Source: Citrobacter koseri
GTDB taxonomy: Bacteria; Pseudomonadota; Gammaproteobacteria; Enterobacterales; Enterobacteriaceae
Length of the DNA: 64,000 nucleotides
Direction: 5' to 3'
Assembly (NCBI GenBank): GCA_900446925.1
Contig: UAVY01000008.1
Coordinates: 186,001-250,000 of the forward strand
Position 1 is the stretch's first letter. The number at the start of each line of letters is the position of its first letter. A program made the translations under genes and the position numbers. Of this stretch, positions 41,334-51,642 are shown one piece after another. The notes below the pieces were generated by a model that did not search any database, was not told the origin of the DNA, and saw only the letters and a list, made by a program, of their open reading frames with translations.

Positions 41334-41993
41334 TTATTGTAATCCCTCTTTGCTTTCCTTTTTCGCTTCGGACCTTCTCGACGTCGCGATACCAGCGCGG
41401 GTGGTGTTTCTTCGCCCAGCGACGACTCACCTTACCTTCGATCATCCCTTTAATCGATCCTTTCACCCAGAATGCCATATACATATGGATGAGGATGGCG
41501 TGCATCAGGATGATGCCTGCCGCCGCATGGATCAGCAGGCTGTAACGCACGACCTGCATCGGGAAGAACTGCGCAAAGTACGGACGCCAGATAATCACGC
41601 CCGTCACCAGCAGCACGAAAATCATGCTCATGATCGACCAGAACATCATTTTCTGCCCGGCATTGTACTTACCGACATCGGCGACTTTGTGTTCATTGCC
41701 CTTCAGAACTTCCACAATATTTTTCAGCCACGGAAGATCTTTCTTGTCCGGGATGTTGTGGTGTACAAAGCGCACAAACATGAACATCAGTGCGACAAAA
41801 ATCGCTACGCCGAAGAACGGGGTGCAAAATACGCCCCATCTGCGGCGTCCCGAAGGTTTGGCGTCAGCCATTGCAGCGTCGGGAAGAAAAACGCAATTCC
41901 CGACAGCGACACCAGGAAGAAGCAAATCACCACCGTCCAGTGACAGGCGCGATCGATAAATTTCGTGCGCACAATCATTTTCGACTTACTCAT
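41334..41993 (-). pseudogene. fdnI: Formate dehydrogenase-N cytochrome b556 subunit FdnI, three frameshifts
   Basis: Four-helix membrane subunit that takes electrons from FdnH haems to menaquinone. The start is the ATG at 41991-41993 ([20 protein letters not shown]). Extra bases near 41862 and 41826 scramble the segment expected as LTQTFGTPQMGRILHPFFG. The body is clean (HHNIPDKKDLPWLKNIVEVL to KGSIKGMIEGKVSRRWAKKH) with haem-ligand histidines visible. An extra C near 41373 hides the natural stop, a TAA at 41334-41336 after KKESKEGLQ. Corrected, about 218 residues (217 in E. coli). Its ATG lies inside the fdnH end, so the two overlap by 8 bases. Confidence 0.9.
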
Positions 41994-42873
41994 GATGGTC
42001 CTCCTCTTCATCGTCCACTTCCTTGTTCGGGCCAATACCAATGTAGTGATAGATAAGCCCGGCGAAGGTGGCGATAAACCCGGCGGCAGCCAGAGGTTTC
42101 AGCGCCCCTTTCCACAAGTTGATAGAGGTATCGATCTGTGGATCTTTCGGTAAGCCGTGATACAGCTCCGGCTGGTTCGCGTGATGCAGAACGTACATGA
42201 CGTGCGTACCGCCCACACCTTGTGGGTTGTAAACACCGGCATGTTCGAAACCGCGCGCTTTGAGTTTCTCCACGCGCTGCTCCCCCATCTCCAGCATCTC
42301 TTTCTTGGTGCCGAAATGGATTGCCCCGGTCGGGCAAGTTTTCACGCAAGCCGGTTCCTGACCGATACTGACGCGATCCACACACAGCGTACATTTATAG
42401 ACGCGGTTGTCCTCTTTATTGAGGCGCGGAACATTAAATGGACACCCCGGCGATGCAGTAGCCGCAGCCAATACAATGTTCGGACTGGAAATCAACAATC
42501 CCGTTAGCGTACTGGATGATCGCGCCGGCAGACGGGCATGCCTTCAGGCAGCCCGGATCTTCACAGTGCATACAGCCGTCTTTACGAATCAGCCATTCCA
42601 GCTTGCCGTTCTGTTCGGTTTCGCTAAAACGCATCACCGTCCAGGATTTCGCGCTAAGATCGGCCGGGTTGTCATACACCCCGACGCCAATGACCCACCT
42701 CGTCACGAATGTCATTCCACTCGGAACAAGCCACCTGGCAGGCTTTACAGCCTACGCAGGAGGAGACGTCGATCAGTTTTGCGACTTCCGCTTTATAATC
42801 ACGCGCCTGGGGAGGCGGCGTGATCGGGTTTGTTGCAGACCGTTTGATGATGTCCTGCGTTTTCCAAAGACAT
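41986..42873 (-). pseudogene. fdnH: Formate dehydrogenase-N iron-sulfur subunit FdnH, three frameshifts
   Basis: Periplasmic [4Fe-4S] ferredoxin-like subunit with one C-terminal membrane helix ([20 protein letters not shown]). The start is the ATG at 42871-42873. Extra bases near 42862, 42693 and 42438 break the frame; cluster motifs are readable as [59 protein letters not shown] and [20 protein letters not shown]. The span of 888 bases equals 294 codons plus stop plus three, and 294 is the E. coli length. Lies 14 bases after fdnG and overlaps fdnI. Confidence 0.92.
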
Positions 42874-42887
42874 ATGTTTCGCCTCCC

Positions 42888-45800
42888 TTACGCCTTCTCG
42901 ATGTTAACTAAAAACGCTTTATATTCCGGCGTTTGCGAGTTGGAATCACCGACATTTGGCGTCAGGGTGTTCGCGATATAGCCTTTCCGCGCAACCCCTT
43001 CAAAGCCCCAGTGCAGCGGAATACCCACGGTTTCAACCTGCTGACCATTGACGTTCAGCGTTTGCAGACGTCGGGTCACCACGGCAACCGCCCGGATGAA
43101 TCCACGTTTGCTGCTGACTTTCACTGCGTCGCCGTTGGCAATCCCTTTCGAGGCCGCCAGGTTTTCGCTGATTTCCACAAACTGCTCTGGCTGAGCAATC
43201 GCATTCAGCAATGCGTGCTTGGTCCAGGTGTGGAAATGTTCGGTCAGACGATAGGTTGTACCGACATACGGGAACTGATCTTTCTTACCCATACGCCGCG
43301 CATCTTCTTCGTACAGACGAACGACCGGGCTGGAGATCACGTTCGGGTGCAGCGGGTTGGTGCCCAGCGGCGTTTCCATCGGCTCGTAGTGTTCCGGGAA
43401 CGGCCCTTCCGCCAGCTTATCGATGGCGAACAGACGTCCCAGCCCTTCCGGCTGCATGATAAACGGCCCGGTTGCGCTACCCGGTGCGGCGGTGTTGAAG
43501 TCCGGGATATCGTTCCCCGTCCACTTCGACCCGTTCCACTGAATCAGCATCCGTTTCGGGTCCCACGGTTTACCCTGCGGATCTGCCGAGGCGCGGTTAT
43601 ACAGTACGCGGCGGTTCAGCGGCCATGCCCATGCCCAACCCAACGTATTGCCGAGACCTGACGGGTCGGCGTTGTCACGGTTAGCCATCTGGTTGCCCTG
43701 CTCGGTCCAGCTGCCGGTATAAATCCAGCAGGAGGACGACGTCGTTCCGTCATCGCGTAACTGGGCAAAACTGCTCAGCAACTGGCCTTTCTTCGCCAGC
43801 AGGACGCCGTTGGCGTCATAGAGATCTTCCAGCGCGTAGCCGTTGTTCTCTTTCGCAATCTCTTCAGACTCAGGATGATCCGGCTGTTTGTAGTCCCAGC
43901 TCATCTTCAGCAGCGGTTCAACGCCTTTACCCCCTTCGCTGCGATACATCTCGCGCAGACGGTGGTAAATACCGGCCAGAATTTGGCCGTCGTTGCGGGC
44001 TTCGCCCGGCGCATCCTGACCTTTCCAGTGCCACTGCAACCAGCGGCCAGAGTTGGCGATAGAGCCATCTTCTTCGGCAAAACAGGTTGACGGCAGACGG
44101 AAGACTTCAGTCTGGATCGACGCCGGATCGACGTCGTTAGACTCGCCGTGGTTCTGCCAGAACGTGGAGGTTTCCGTCACCAGCGGGTCAATGACCACCA
44201 TGTACTTCAGCTTGCTCAGCGACTGCACCACTTTGTTTTTGTCCGGGAAGGACGCAACCGGGTTAAAGCCCTGACAGATGTAGCCTGTCACTTTACCGCT
44301 ATCCATCATGTTGAAGTATTTAATGACGTCATAGGCCTGATCCCACTTTGGCAGCCATTCAAAGCCCCAGTCATTCTCTTTCTGCGCCGCATCGCCGTAG
44401 AACGATTTCATCAGACTGACGAAGAACTTCGGATAGTTGCCCCAGTAGTTCACCTGGTCAGCCAGCGTGGCTTTCGGCGTGTTTGCGCTCAGATAGGTTT
44501 GCAGATCCGCCTGCTTCTCGGACGGCAGAGTCAGATAACCGCTCAGGCTGGTGGAAAGCAGACCTAAATCCGTTAACCCCTGGATGTTAGAGTGGCCGCG
44601 TAAGGCGTTGACACCGCCGCCTGCCATCCCCATGTTGCCGAGCAGCAACTGGATCATCGCCATCGTACGGATGTTCTGCGCGCCAACGGTATGTTGCGTC
44701 CAGCCCAGCGCGTACAGGAAGGTAGTGGTACGATCGGCAGCGCTGGTGGAGGCCAGCACTTCACACACTTTCAGGAAATCGGCTTTTGGCGTACCGCAGA
44801 TGTTTTCGACAACATCTGGTGTATAGCGGGAAACGTGTTGTTTCAGCAGATTCCATACGCAGCGCGGATGGCTCAGCGTCTCATCACGTTTTGCATAGCC
44901 GTTTTCGTCGAACTGATAGTTCCAGGATGACTTGTCATACTGGCGTTTTTTGGCGTCATAGCCGCTAAACAGACCATCATCGAAAGCAAAATCGTCCCGC
45001 ACCAGCAGGCTGGCGTTGGTGTAATGCTTAACGTATTCGGCATTGATTTTATTGTTTTCAATCAGATACAGCAGTACGCCGGACAGGAAGGTAATGTCCG
45101 TACCGGAACGAATAGGCGCGTAAATATCCGCGACCGAGGCTGTACGTGTAAAACGTGGATCGACGACAATCAGCGTGGCGTCGTTGTTGTTTTTCGCTTC
45201 TATCGCCCAGCGGAATCCCACCGGATGTGCTTCAGCGGCGTTACCGCCCATCACCATAACGACGTTGGCGTTTTTGATATCAACCCAGTGGTTGGTCATC
45301 GCACCGCGACCAAATGTTGGAGCAAGACTTGCTACCGTTGGTCCGTGTCAGACGCGTGCCTGGTTGTCTACTGCCAGCATGCCGAGGGAACGCGCGAACT
45401 TCTGCGTCAACATGCCTGTTTCGTTACTGGCGGCGGAGGCGCAAAGCATCCCCGTGGAAAGCCAGCGGTTTACCGTTACGCCCTGTTCGTTCTTTTCAAT
45501 AAAGTTGGCGTCACGGTCGGCTTTCATCAGCTTTGCGATGCGGGTGAACGCGTCATCCCAGCTAATGCGTTGCCATTTATCTGAACCGGGCGCGCGATAC
45601 TCCGGGTAACGCAAGCGGTTTTCACTGTGTACATAGTCCAGCAAACCTGCGCCCTTCGGACACAATGCGCCACGGCTGACCGGATGATCCGGGTCCCCTT
45701 CGATGTGATAAATTGCTTCTTTTGCGTTTTTTGCTCCATCGCCCAGGCTATACATTAATAGCCCGCAACCTACGGAACAGTATGTGCAGGTGTTTCGGAT

Positions 45801-45934
45801 CTCTTTAGCGCGTAACAGCTTATAATTTCGCGCTTGAGCCAGTGCCATTTTGGGTGCAAAACCAGAGCAGCGACTGTTGTTCCCGCCATACCGCCCGCGC
45901 AGATTTTAAAAAATTGTCTGCGGCTGACGTCCAT
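42888..45934 (-). pseudogene. fdnG: Formate dehydrogenase-N catalytic selenoprotein FdnG, one frameshift
   Basis: Molybdopterin-bis-MGD formate oxidase of the nitrate-inducible formate-nitrate respiratory loop. The start is the ATG at 45932-45934 with Tat signal MDVSRRQFFKICAGG; a missing G near 45871 shifts the frame inside the signal (AALGFAPKMALAQARNYKLL expected). The [4Fe-4S] motif CTYCSVGCG follows. The in-frame TGA at 45348-45350 is selenocysteine (ARV-Sec-HGPTVASLAPTFGR), not a stop; the frame then runs unbroken to 42888. The total equals 1015 codons plus stop minus one base, and E. coli FdnG has 1015. First gene of fdnGHI. Confidence 0.93.
45316..45350 (-). promoter_or_regulatory. 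Selenocysteine UGA and bacterial SECIS hairpin in fdnG
   Basis: The UGA codon (45348-45350 on the minus strand) is followed within 15 bases by a hairpin with core AGCAA GTC TTGCT (about 45321-45333), the SelB-binding element found at this place in E. coli fdnG. It directs Sec insertion. Confidence 0.8.
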
Positions 45935-45999
45935 TGCTTTCCTCTTTTTTCCAGGGATGTAACTTCGCGAGGAAACTAACAGCAATATCCATAACTTTT

Positions 46000-46013
46000 T
46001 TGCGTCAAATCAA
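46000..46013 (-). promoter_or_regulatory. Candidate FNR site upstream of fdnG
   Basis: On the minus strand TTGATTTGACGCAA has one perfect FNR half (TTGAT) and a degenerate second half (CGCAA for ATCAA), about 65 bases before the fdnG ATG. FNR and NarL control of fdnG is known in E. coli; this particular site is a guess from pattern and position. Confidence 0.45.
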
Positions 46014-46168
46014 TAACGAATCGGTTCCGCTACTAAATAGTTCTTTTTGTCGAGTTTATATACCACCAAAGGAGTATCAGAAAGACAATGAATTAGCGCG
46101 GGAAGGTGTAAAAGTGCTATAAATTTCAGCGATATTTTTTTGACCAGGAATGGGGATAAACGGAGAGA

Positions 46169-47050
46169 ATGACGACACAAAAAGCAACGTTAATTGGACT
46201 TATTGCCATCGTACTCTGGAGCACGATGGTCGGGCTTATTCGTGGGGTAAGTGAAGGTCTTGGGCCTGTTGGCGGCGCTGCCGCTATTTATTCGCTAAGC
46301 GGATTATTGCTCATCTTTACCGTTGGGTTCCCCAATATTCGTCGTTTTCCTGTTCGTTATTTAATCGCTGGCAGCGTACTGTTTGTCAGTTATGAAATAT
46401 GTCTGGCGCTCTCGCTGGGATATGCAGCAACGCGTCACCAGGCGATTGAAGTCGGCATGGTCAACTATTTATGGCCCAGTCTGACGATTCTTTTTGCTAT
46501 TTTGTTCAATGGACAAAAAACAACCTGGCTGGTTGTTCCTGGATTAATTGTCGCGTTAACTGGCGTCTGTTGGGTTTTAGGCGGTGAACATGGACTCCAT
46601 GCTGATGAAATTATCAGCAATATTGCAACCAGCCCATTAAGCTATTTTCTCGCTTTTCTCGGCGCGTTTATCTGGGCAACCTACTGTACCGTCACTAACA
46701 AATATGCCAGAGGATTTAATGGTATTACGATATTTGTCCTCCTCACTGCTGCAAGTTTATGGGTACATTATTTTCTGACGCCGCAGCCGGAGATGATTTT
46801 TAGCACGCCTGTCGTTATCAAACTGTTTTCTGCTGCCCTGACGTTAGGATTTGCTTATGCAGCATGGAACGTGGGTATTTTGCATGGCAACGTCACGATT
46901 ATGGCTGTGGGGTCCTATTTTACACCGGTACTGTCATCTGCGCTGGCCGCTGTCCTGTTAAGCGCGCCGCTGTCATTTTCATTCTGGCAAGGTGCAGTTA
47001 TGGTGTGTGCGGGTTCCCTGCTTTGTTGGTTAGCGACGCGTCGCGCCTGA
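46169..47050 (+). CDS. yddG: Aromatic amino acid/paraquat exporter YddG
   Basis: Intact 293-residue DMT-superfamily transporter with ten helices (two EamA repeats), the E. coli length. It starts MTTQKATLIGLIAIVLWSTM after CGGAGAGA. E. coli YddG exports aromatic amino acids. In Salmonella, yddG, ompD and smvA are all needed for efficient methyl viologen efflux, and the same three genes sit together here. It is divergent from fdnG. Confidence 0.93.
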   Translation: MTTQKATLIGLIAIVLWSTMVGLIRGVSEGLGPVGGAAAIYSLSGLLLIFTVGFPNIRRFPVRYLIAGSVLFVSYEICLALSLGYAATRHQAIEVGMVNYLWPSLTILFAILFNGQKTTWLVVPGLIVALTGVCWVLGGEHGLHADEIISNIATSPLSYFLAFLGAFIWATYCTVTNKYARGFNGITIFVLLTAASLWVHYFLTPQPEMIFSTPVVIKLFSAALTLGFAYAAWNVGILHGNVTIMAVGSYFTPVLSSALAAVLLSAPLSFSFWQGAVMVCAGSLLCWLATRRA

Positions 47051-47618
47051 AGCCAGTGATCGGGGCGGATTATCTTTCGAGTTCTGTGGCTGCCCCGACT
47101 CTCTTCCTGCTGTATTAATTTCGGTTAAATGAATATTGCGATCGGCATTATTTCTTCGAAAATTCTTATTTGCTTTTTTTCTGGCTTCTTGCCATATAGT
47201 TATTTAAATGAAAATTTGTTGTTGCTGATGAATGGCGAACGGAGTGTATAATACTTCATCACTTGTTTTGTTTTTGTTAAGATTATGATATTCAATTGAT
47301 AAAATAAAGCATTTTATGTTCATTTGTAACTGTATTTTCGTATATAGTCAGCAAGCGTGACTAGAGACAATAAAACCATCACCCGCAAAACAATTCCTTT
47401 TGAAAATATATTATCTCAGGATATACCCACCTAAAATTAATACCATGAGATCTATTATGTAGATCTGGATCACACAACTTCAAATAATTTGTAATCTTAT
47501 GAAACTTATTATTGAATTAGTACCACAACGTCTATTAAAAATAGTCTGCCATTGACAAGCGGCCTCGTTTAGAAATGGTTTAGGAAACACGCTAAGAAAA
47601 TTATAAGGATTAATTAAA
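47051..47618 (+). promoter_or_regulatory. Long AT-rich upstream region of the porin gene
   Basis: 568 bases without a gene. It is very AT-rich, as for other non-constitutive porin promoters. A seven-base inverted repeat AGATCTA (47448-47454) / TAGATCT (47460-47466) lies about 150 bases before the start. The last 40 bases carry the leader with AAGGA before the ATG. I see no small RNA with confidence. Confidence 0.45.
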
Positions 47619-48719
47619 ATGAAACTTAAATTAGTTGCAGTGGCAGTGACTACCCTGTTGGCAGCAGGTGCGGTAAACGCAGCTGAGGTATATAACAAAG
47701 ACGGCAACAAACTGGACCTGTACGGTAAAGTAACCGCTCTTCATTATTTCTCTGACGACAAGGGTGATGATGGCGATAAAACTTATGCGCGTCTGGGCTT
47801 CAAAGGCGAAACTCAGATCAATGACCAACTGACCGGTTTCGGCCAGTGGGAATATGAATTCAAAGGCAACAACGACGAGTCCAACGGCACCAAAGGCAAC
47901 AAAACGCGTCTGGCGTTCGCTGGTCTGAAATTTGATCAGTTCGGTTCTCTGGACTACGGCCGTAACTACGGCGTCGTTTACGACATCGGCGCATGGACTG
48001 ACGTTCTGCCTGAGTTCGGTGGCGATACCTGGACCCAGAGCGATGTGTTCATGACTGGCCGTACTACCGGCGTTGCAACCTACCGTAACACCGACTTCTT
48101 CGGTCTGGTTGAAGGTCTGAACTTCGCTGCTCAGTATCAGGGTAAAAACGAACGTAGTAACAGCGATAAAATCTACGGCGCTGACATCACTAAAGCGAAT
48201 GGCGACGGTTTCGGTATCTCCTCTACCTATGAGTTCGACGGTTTCGGCGTGGGTGCATCTTATGCAAAATCTGACCGTACTGACGCGCAGGTGAATTCTG
48301 CTGCGAACGAACTGAACGCAGGCGGTAAAAACGCAGAAGTTTGGGCTGCTGGTCTGAAATACGATGCGAACAACATCTACCTGGCGACCACCTACTCTGA
48401 AACCCGCAATATGACTGCTTACGGCAGCGATCACATTGCGAACAAAGCGCAGAACTTCGAAGCTGTTGCTCAGTACCAGTTTGATTTCGGTCTGCGTCCG
48501 TCCATCGCTTACCTGAAATCCAAAGGTAAAGACATCGGTAGCTGGGGCGACCAGGATCTGGTTGAGTACATCGATGTGGGCGCGACCTACTACTTCAACA
48601 AAAACATGTCTACCTACGTTGATTACAAAATCAACCTGGTTGACGACAGCCGCTTCACCGAAGCAGCTGGCGTTAGCACTGACAACATCGTTGCTGTTGG
48701 TCTGACCTACCAGTTCTAA
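47619..48719 (+). CDS. ompD: Outer-membrane porin, OmpD/NmpC type
   Basis: Intact 366-residue general porin: signal peptide [22 protein letters not shown], mature start [20 protein letters not shown], 16-strand trimeric barrel, constriction-loop region around [20 protein letters not shown] and the terminal Phe (TYQF) needed for BAM insertion. The signal and mature start match OmpD/NmpC more than OmpC or OmpF, and the position next to yddG and smvA is that of Salmonella ompD. Surface loops differ, as usual. Passive uptake of small solutes; possible outer-membrane partner for YddG in toxic-cation efflux. Gene name is by type and synteny. Confidence 0.88.
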   Translation: MKLKLVAVAVTTLLAAGAVNAAEVYNKDGNKLDLYGKVTALHYFSDDKGDDGDKTYARLGFKGETQINDQLTGFGQWEYEFKGNNDESNGTKGNKTRLAFAGLKFDQFGSLDYGRNYGVVYDIGAWTDVLPEFGGDTWTQSDVFMTGRTTGVATYRNTDFFGLVEGLNFAAQYQGKNERSNSDKIYGADITKANGDGFGISSTYEFDGFGVGASYAKSDRTDAQVNSAANELNAGGKNAEVWAAGLKYDANNIYLATTYSETRNMTAYGSDHIANKAQNFEAVAQYQFDFGLRPSIAYLKSKGKDIGSWGDQDLVEYIDVGATYYFNKNMSTYVDYKINLVDDSRFTEAAGVSTDNIVAVGLTYQF

Positions 48720-48738
48720 TCTTTCTTGATTTGAACAT

Positions 48739-48765
48739 AAGCCAGCCCATGATGGGCTGGCTTTT
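48739..48765 (+). terminator. Porin gene terminator
   Basis: Near-perfect palindrome AAGCCAGCCC (48739-48748) / GGGCTGGCTT (48754-48763), followed by TT. It lies 20 bases after the porin stop. Confidence 0.9.
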
Positions 48766-48799
48766 CTCCAGATGTTGATCCGGTCATAAGGAGTATGCC

Positions 48800-49240
48800 G
48801 TGCAAACGTTCACAGGACGTTGCCTCTGTGGGCAGAGTCATTTCACCGTTGACGTTGAAATGCTCGATGTTTATGCCTGTCACTGCACGCTGTGTCAAAA
48901 ATGGTCTGGTGGTATTGCGATGTACCTGGAAGCCTGCGGTCGTCCGCTTATGGCTCCCCATTCACCAGAGCCCTCTCACTTCTCTTCTTCTTTGCGTGGC
49001 GAACGCTACTTCTGTTCAGGTTGTGGGTGTCCGCTGTGGTTCCGGCTGACGGAAAGCGACCGCTATTTTATGCCCTGGACGCTGTTGGAATTAACCGAAG
49101 ATGAGCGGCGTCGTCTGATCCTGGCAGCCGAAATCTATACCGAAACGCAACCTGCGTTCTGGCGGTTGACGGGGCAATACGCTCGCCTGAGCGGTAAAGA
49201 GATCGAAGCGATGGATTACCCCTGTCAATTAGCACATTAG
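48800..49240 (+). CDS. GFA/CENP-V-fold zinc protein
   Basis: 146 residues from GTG at 48800 after AAGGAG. Zinc cysteines: GRCLCGQSHF at the start, YACHCTLCQKWSGGIAMY and YFCSGCGCPLWFRL. Belongs to the glutathione-dependent formaldehyde-activating enzyme-like family; the reaction is unproven. The same gene sits between ompD and smvA in Salmonella. It converges on smvA (2 bases between stops). Confidence 0.85.
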   Translation: MQTFTGRCLCGQSHFTVDVEMLDVYACHCTLCQKWSGGIAMYLEACGRPLMAPHSPEPSHFSSSLRGERYFCSGCGCPLWFRLTESDRYFMPWTLLELTEDERRRLILAAEIYTETQPAFWRLTGQYARLSGKEIEAMDYPCQLAH

Positions 49241-49241
49241 G

Positions 49242-50729
49242 TTAGCCGCGTTTTACTTTTGCCAGACTAAACCACATCCCTACTGCTAACAGAATTAACA
49301 TGCTTCCGGCACTGCTCAGCGCCACGCTGTGCGACCAGGTAAACGCCTGTCTGGCGGCGTCCAGTATCGCCTCACCAAGTGAAGGCGAGAGCGTATCCGC
49401 CAGCTGCACCGCTTCTCCCATTGACGACGATGCGCGTTCGATTTCCTCTGCGTTCAGGCCGGAAGGAAGCAGGATAGATGCGGAAAAGCTGCGGCTTAAC
49501 AACAAACCAAAGATTGCAATGCCAAGCCCGGCGCCCAGTTCATAGGCCATTGTTTCTATCGCCCCGGCCGCCGCCGCTTTTTCTGCGGGCGCGGCGGCCA
49601 TAATGGCGGCGGTAGAGGCGAGCAACGCGCTGGCGGCGCTAAAACCCAGCAGCGCCATCAGGCACCAGGCCTGCCATTGCTGCGTGCTGAAATCCGTCAT
49701 TGCCAGGCCATAAAAGCTCAGCGCGCTTAGCGCCATGCCGCCAGTCGCCACTGTTCGCAATCCCAGTCGTGAAACCAGCATCCCGGCAAGGGGGCCGCTG
49801 AATCCACTTGCGAGCATCACTGGCAGCATAAACAGCCCTGCTTCATACGGCGTTAAGCCATGAACAAACTGAAGCTCCTGCGCCATCAGCAACTCGAAGC
49901 CGACCAGCGTGATCATCGCCGTCATCGCCATCACAACGCCGCTCAGAATGATGCGATGCGTAAACAGACGCATATCGATCATCGGGCGCGCTGCGGCGAG
50001 CTGCGTGCGGATAAACATGCCCAACAACAGCGCGCCGATCATCAGCGTCAGGGCGATAACGCCGCTGGCCAGTTGCCCTTTCAGCGCGGTTTTCGCGCTG
50101 TATACCAGCAGCAGGATGGCGATAATCAGCATGACCGCATGGCTAAAGTTCAATGGCTGATCGCGGCGACCGGACTGGCGAGGCACAAAGCGCGCCGTTA
50201 ACGCCATCACCGCCAGGACAATGGGCACATTGATCAGGAAGACCGATCCCCAGTAAAAGTGCTCCAGTAACATACCGCCGACCAGCGGGCCGAACGCGGC
50301 GCCGCCCGACCCTACGGCCGCCCAGACGCCAAGCGCCATATTACGGTGACGGGCCTCAGAAAACGTAGCGCGGATACCGGCCAGCGTCGCCGGAACAATC
50401 ATCGCCGCGCCGATAGCCAGAATCGCACGGGTAGCGATCAGCCAACTGGCGCTGTGGGCGAACGCTGCCGCCAGCGACGCAAGACCGAATAAGCCTCCCC
50501 CCAGCAACAGCAGGCGTTTAAAGCCGATTCGATCGCCCAGCGCGCCCATCGGCAATACCATCCCTGCCATCACCAGAGAATAAATATCAATGATCCACAA
50601 CAGCTCGTTGCCACTGGCGCCCAACGTCATGCTCAGCGTGGGTGCGGCAACGTGCAGCACCGTTGCATCAATCGCAACAGGGATGTAGACCAGTACAATA
50701 ATCATTAACGTTAACCACTGACGAAACAT
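49242..50729 (-). CDS. smvA: MFS multidrug efflux pump SmvA
   Basis: Intact 495-residue, 14-helix (DHA2) proton-driven exporter of methyl viologen and quaternary ammonium compounds. The start is the ATG at 50727-50729 (MFRQWLTLMIIVLVYIPVAI), which gives the usual SmvA length; a longer open frame upstream crosses the operator and is not coding. Motif A appears as GALGDRIGFKRLLLLGG and the DHA motif C region as IDATVLHVAAPTL. It is divergent from a TetR-type gene that is its expected repressor. Confidence 0.92.
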   Translation of the reverse strand: MFRQWLTLMIIVLVYIPVAIDATVLHVAAPTLSMTLGASGNELLWIIDIYSLVMAGMVLPMGALGDRIGFKRLLLLGGGLFGLASLAAAFAHSASWLIATRAILAIGAAMIVPATLAGIRATFSEARHRNMALGVWAAVGSGGAAFGPLVGGMLLEHFYWGSVFLINVPIVLAVMALTARFVPRQSGRRDQPLNFSHAVMLIIAILLLVYSAKTALKGQLASGVIALTLMIGALLLGMFIRTQLAAARPMIDMRLFTHRIILSGVVMAMTAMITLVGFELLMAQELQFVHGLTPYEAGLFMLPVMLASGFSGPLAGMLVSRLGLRTVATGGMALSALSFYGLAMTDFSTQQWQAWCLMALLGFSAASALLASTAAIMAAAPAEKAAAAGAIETMAYELGAGLGIAIFGLLLSRSFSASILLPSGLNAEEIERASSSMGEAVQLADTLSPSLGEAILDAARQAFTWSHSVALSSAGSMLILLAVGMWFSLAKVKRG

Positions 50730-50753
50730 AAAACGTCCTTTGAAAGCAAAAAC

Positions 50754-50804
50754 TGAACACATGTTCAACTCTCGCGATCCTACGGAAAGTTGAACGCATG
50801 TCCA
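50754..50804. promoter_or_regulatory. Twin operator sites between smvA and its TetR gene
   Basis: TGAACACATGTTCA (50754-50767) is almost a perfect palindrome and TGAACGCATGTCCA (50791-50804) is a close copy 37 bases away. Two copies of a TetR-like site in the divergent promoter region fit control of both genes by the adjacent repressor. Confidence 0.65.
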
Positions 50805-50847
50805 GCTTTTTGTTACACTGCGCCAACTGCGAAAATGGGAGAAAGCC

Positions 50848-51426
50848 ATGAGTTATCTGAATCGGGATGAGCGCCGTGAAGTGATCCTGCAAGCGGCAAT
50901 GCGCGTCGCGCTGGAAGAGGGATTGAGCGGCATGACGGTAAGGCGAATCGCGCAGGAAGCCGGCGTCGCGACCGGGCAACTCCACCACCATTTCAGCAGT
51001 TCGGGCGAGCTTAAATCTCAGGTATTCGTTCGTCTGATTCGCACCTTGCTGGATGCCAGCCTGGTGCCCGAGCACTGCACCTGGCGCATGCGGCTGCACG
51101 CCATGCTGGGGAGTGACGATGGCGGATTAGAGCCCTACATTAAACTCTGGCGGGAAGCGCAGATCCTGGCGGATAACGACCCGGAAATTAAAAGCGCCTA
51201 CCTGCTGACCATGCAAATGTGGCATGAAGAAACGACTGCCATCATTGAAGGCGGTCAGGAAGCGGGTGAATTTTCATTGGCCTCAGCCGCCGCTGATGTC
51301 GCCTGGCGATTAATCGCATTAGCCTGCGGACTGGACGGCATGTACGCCCTCGGTATGCCTGAAATGACCGACCCTGCCTACCAGCAGCATCTGGACCGCA
51401 TGATTACGCTGGAGTTATTTCGCTGA
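50848..51426 (+). CDS. smvR: TetR-family repressor (SmvR)
   Basis: Intact 192 residues. N-terminal HTH: REVILQAAMRVALEEGLSGM, TVRRIAQEAGVATGQLHHHF. The C-terminal helical ligand domain ends RMITLELFR. Divergent TetR regulators of smvA (SmvR) repress the pump and are lost in biocide-tolerant isolates of related enterics. The start ATG follows GGGAGAAAG. The name is by position and family. Confidence 0.85.
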   Translation: MSYLNRDERREVILQAAMRVALEEGLSGMTVRRIAQEAGVATGQLHHHFSSSGELKSQVFVRLIRTLLDASLVPEHCTWRMRLHAMLGSDDGGLEPYIKLWREAQILADNDPEIKSAYLLTMQMWHEETTAIIEGGQEAGEFSLASAAADVAWRLIALACGLDGMYALGMPEMTDPAYQQHLDRMITLELFR

Positions 51427-51572
51427 TGTTATACGTTAGTTAACAATACATCTTTTGCGTTTACATTTAGTAACACTTAAGCAACTTATTAACCGCCCTT
51501 CACTCCTCGTGGTCTCGCTTTTTTATCTATCCTTTCAATCAATATTCTTAAAAGTCTTCAATAAATTCTAAA

Positions 51573-51590
51573 AAGGGCCCGCGCGCCCTT
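51573..51590 (+). terminator. Weak hairpin after smvR
   Basis: AAGGGC (51573-51578) / GCCCTT (51585-51590) with a six-base G/C loop, about 150 bases after smvR and 50 before narU. A run of T follows after ten bases (TTTCTTTTTTTTT). Confidence 0.4.
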
Positions 51591-51642
51591 CCTGGACTTA
51601 TTTCTTTTTTTTTCATGAACGACGTGTGCGTGTGAGGGCAAT

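Noticed and set aside
45348..45350. Nonsense mutation in fdnG
   Set aside because: The TGA is at the selenocysteine position of the family and is followed by a SECIS hairpin.
42933..45609. Long plus-strand open frames antisense to fdnG and fdnH
   Set aside because: They mirror the codon pattern of a highly conserved selenoprotein gene and match no family; fdnG on the minus strand explains the region.
50730..50849. N-terminal extension of SmvA by 40 residues
   Set aside because: It would run through the divergent promoter and operator repeats; the ATG at 50727-50729 gives the standard 495-residue protein.
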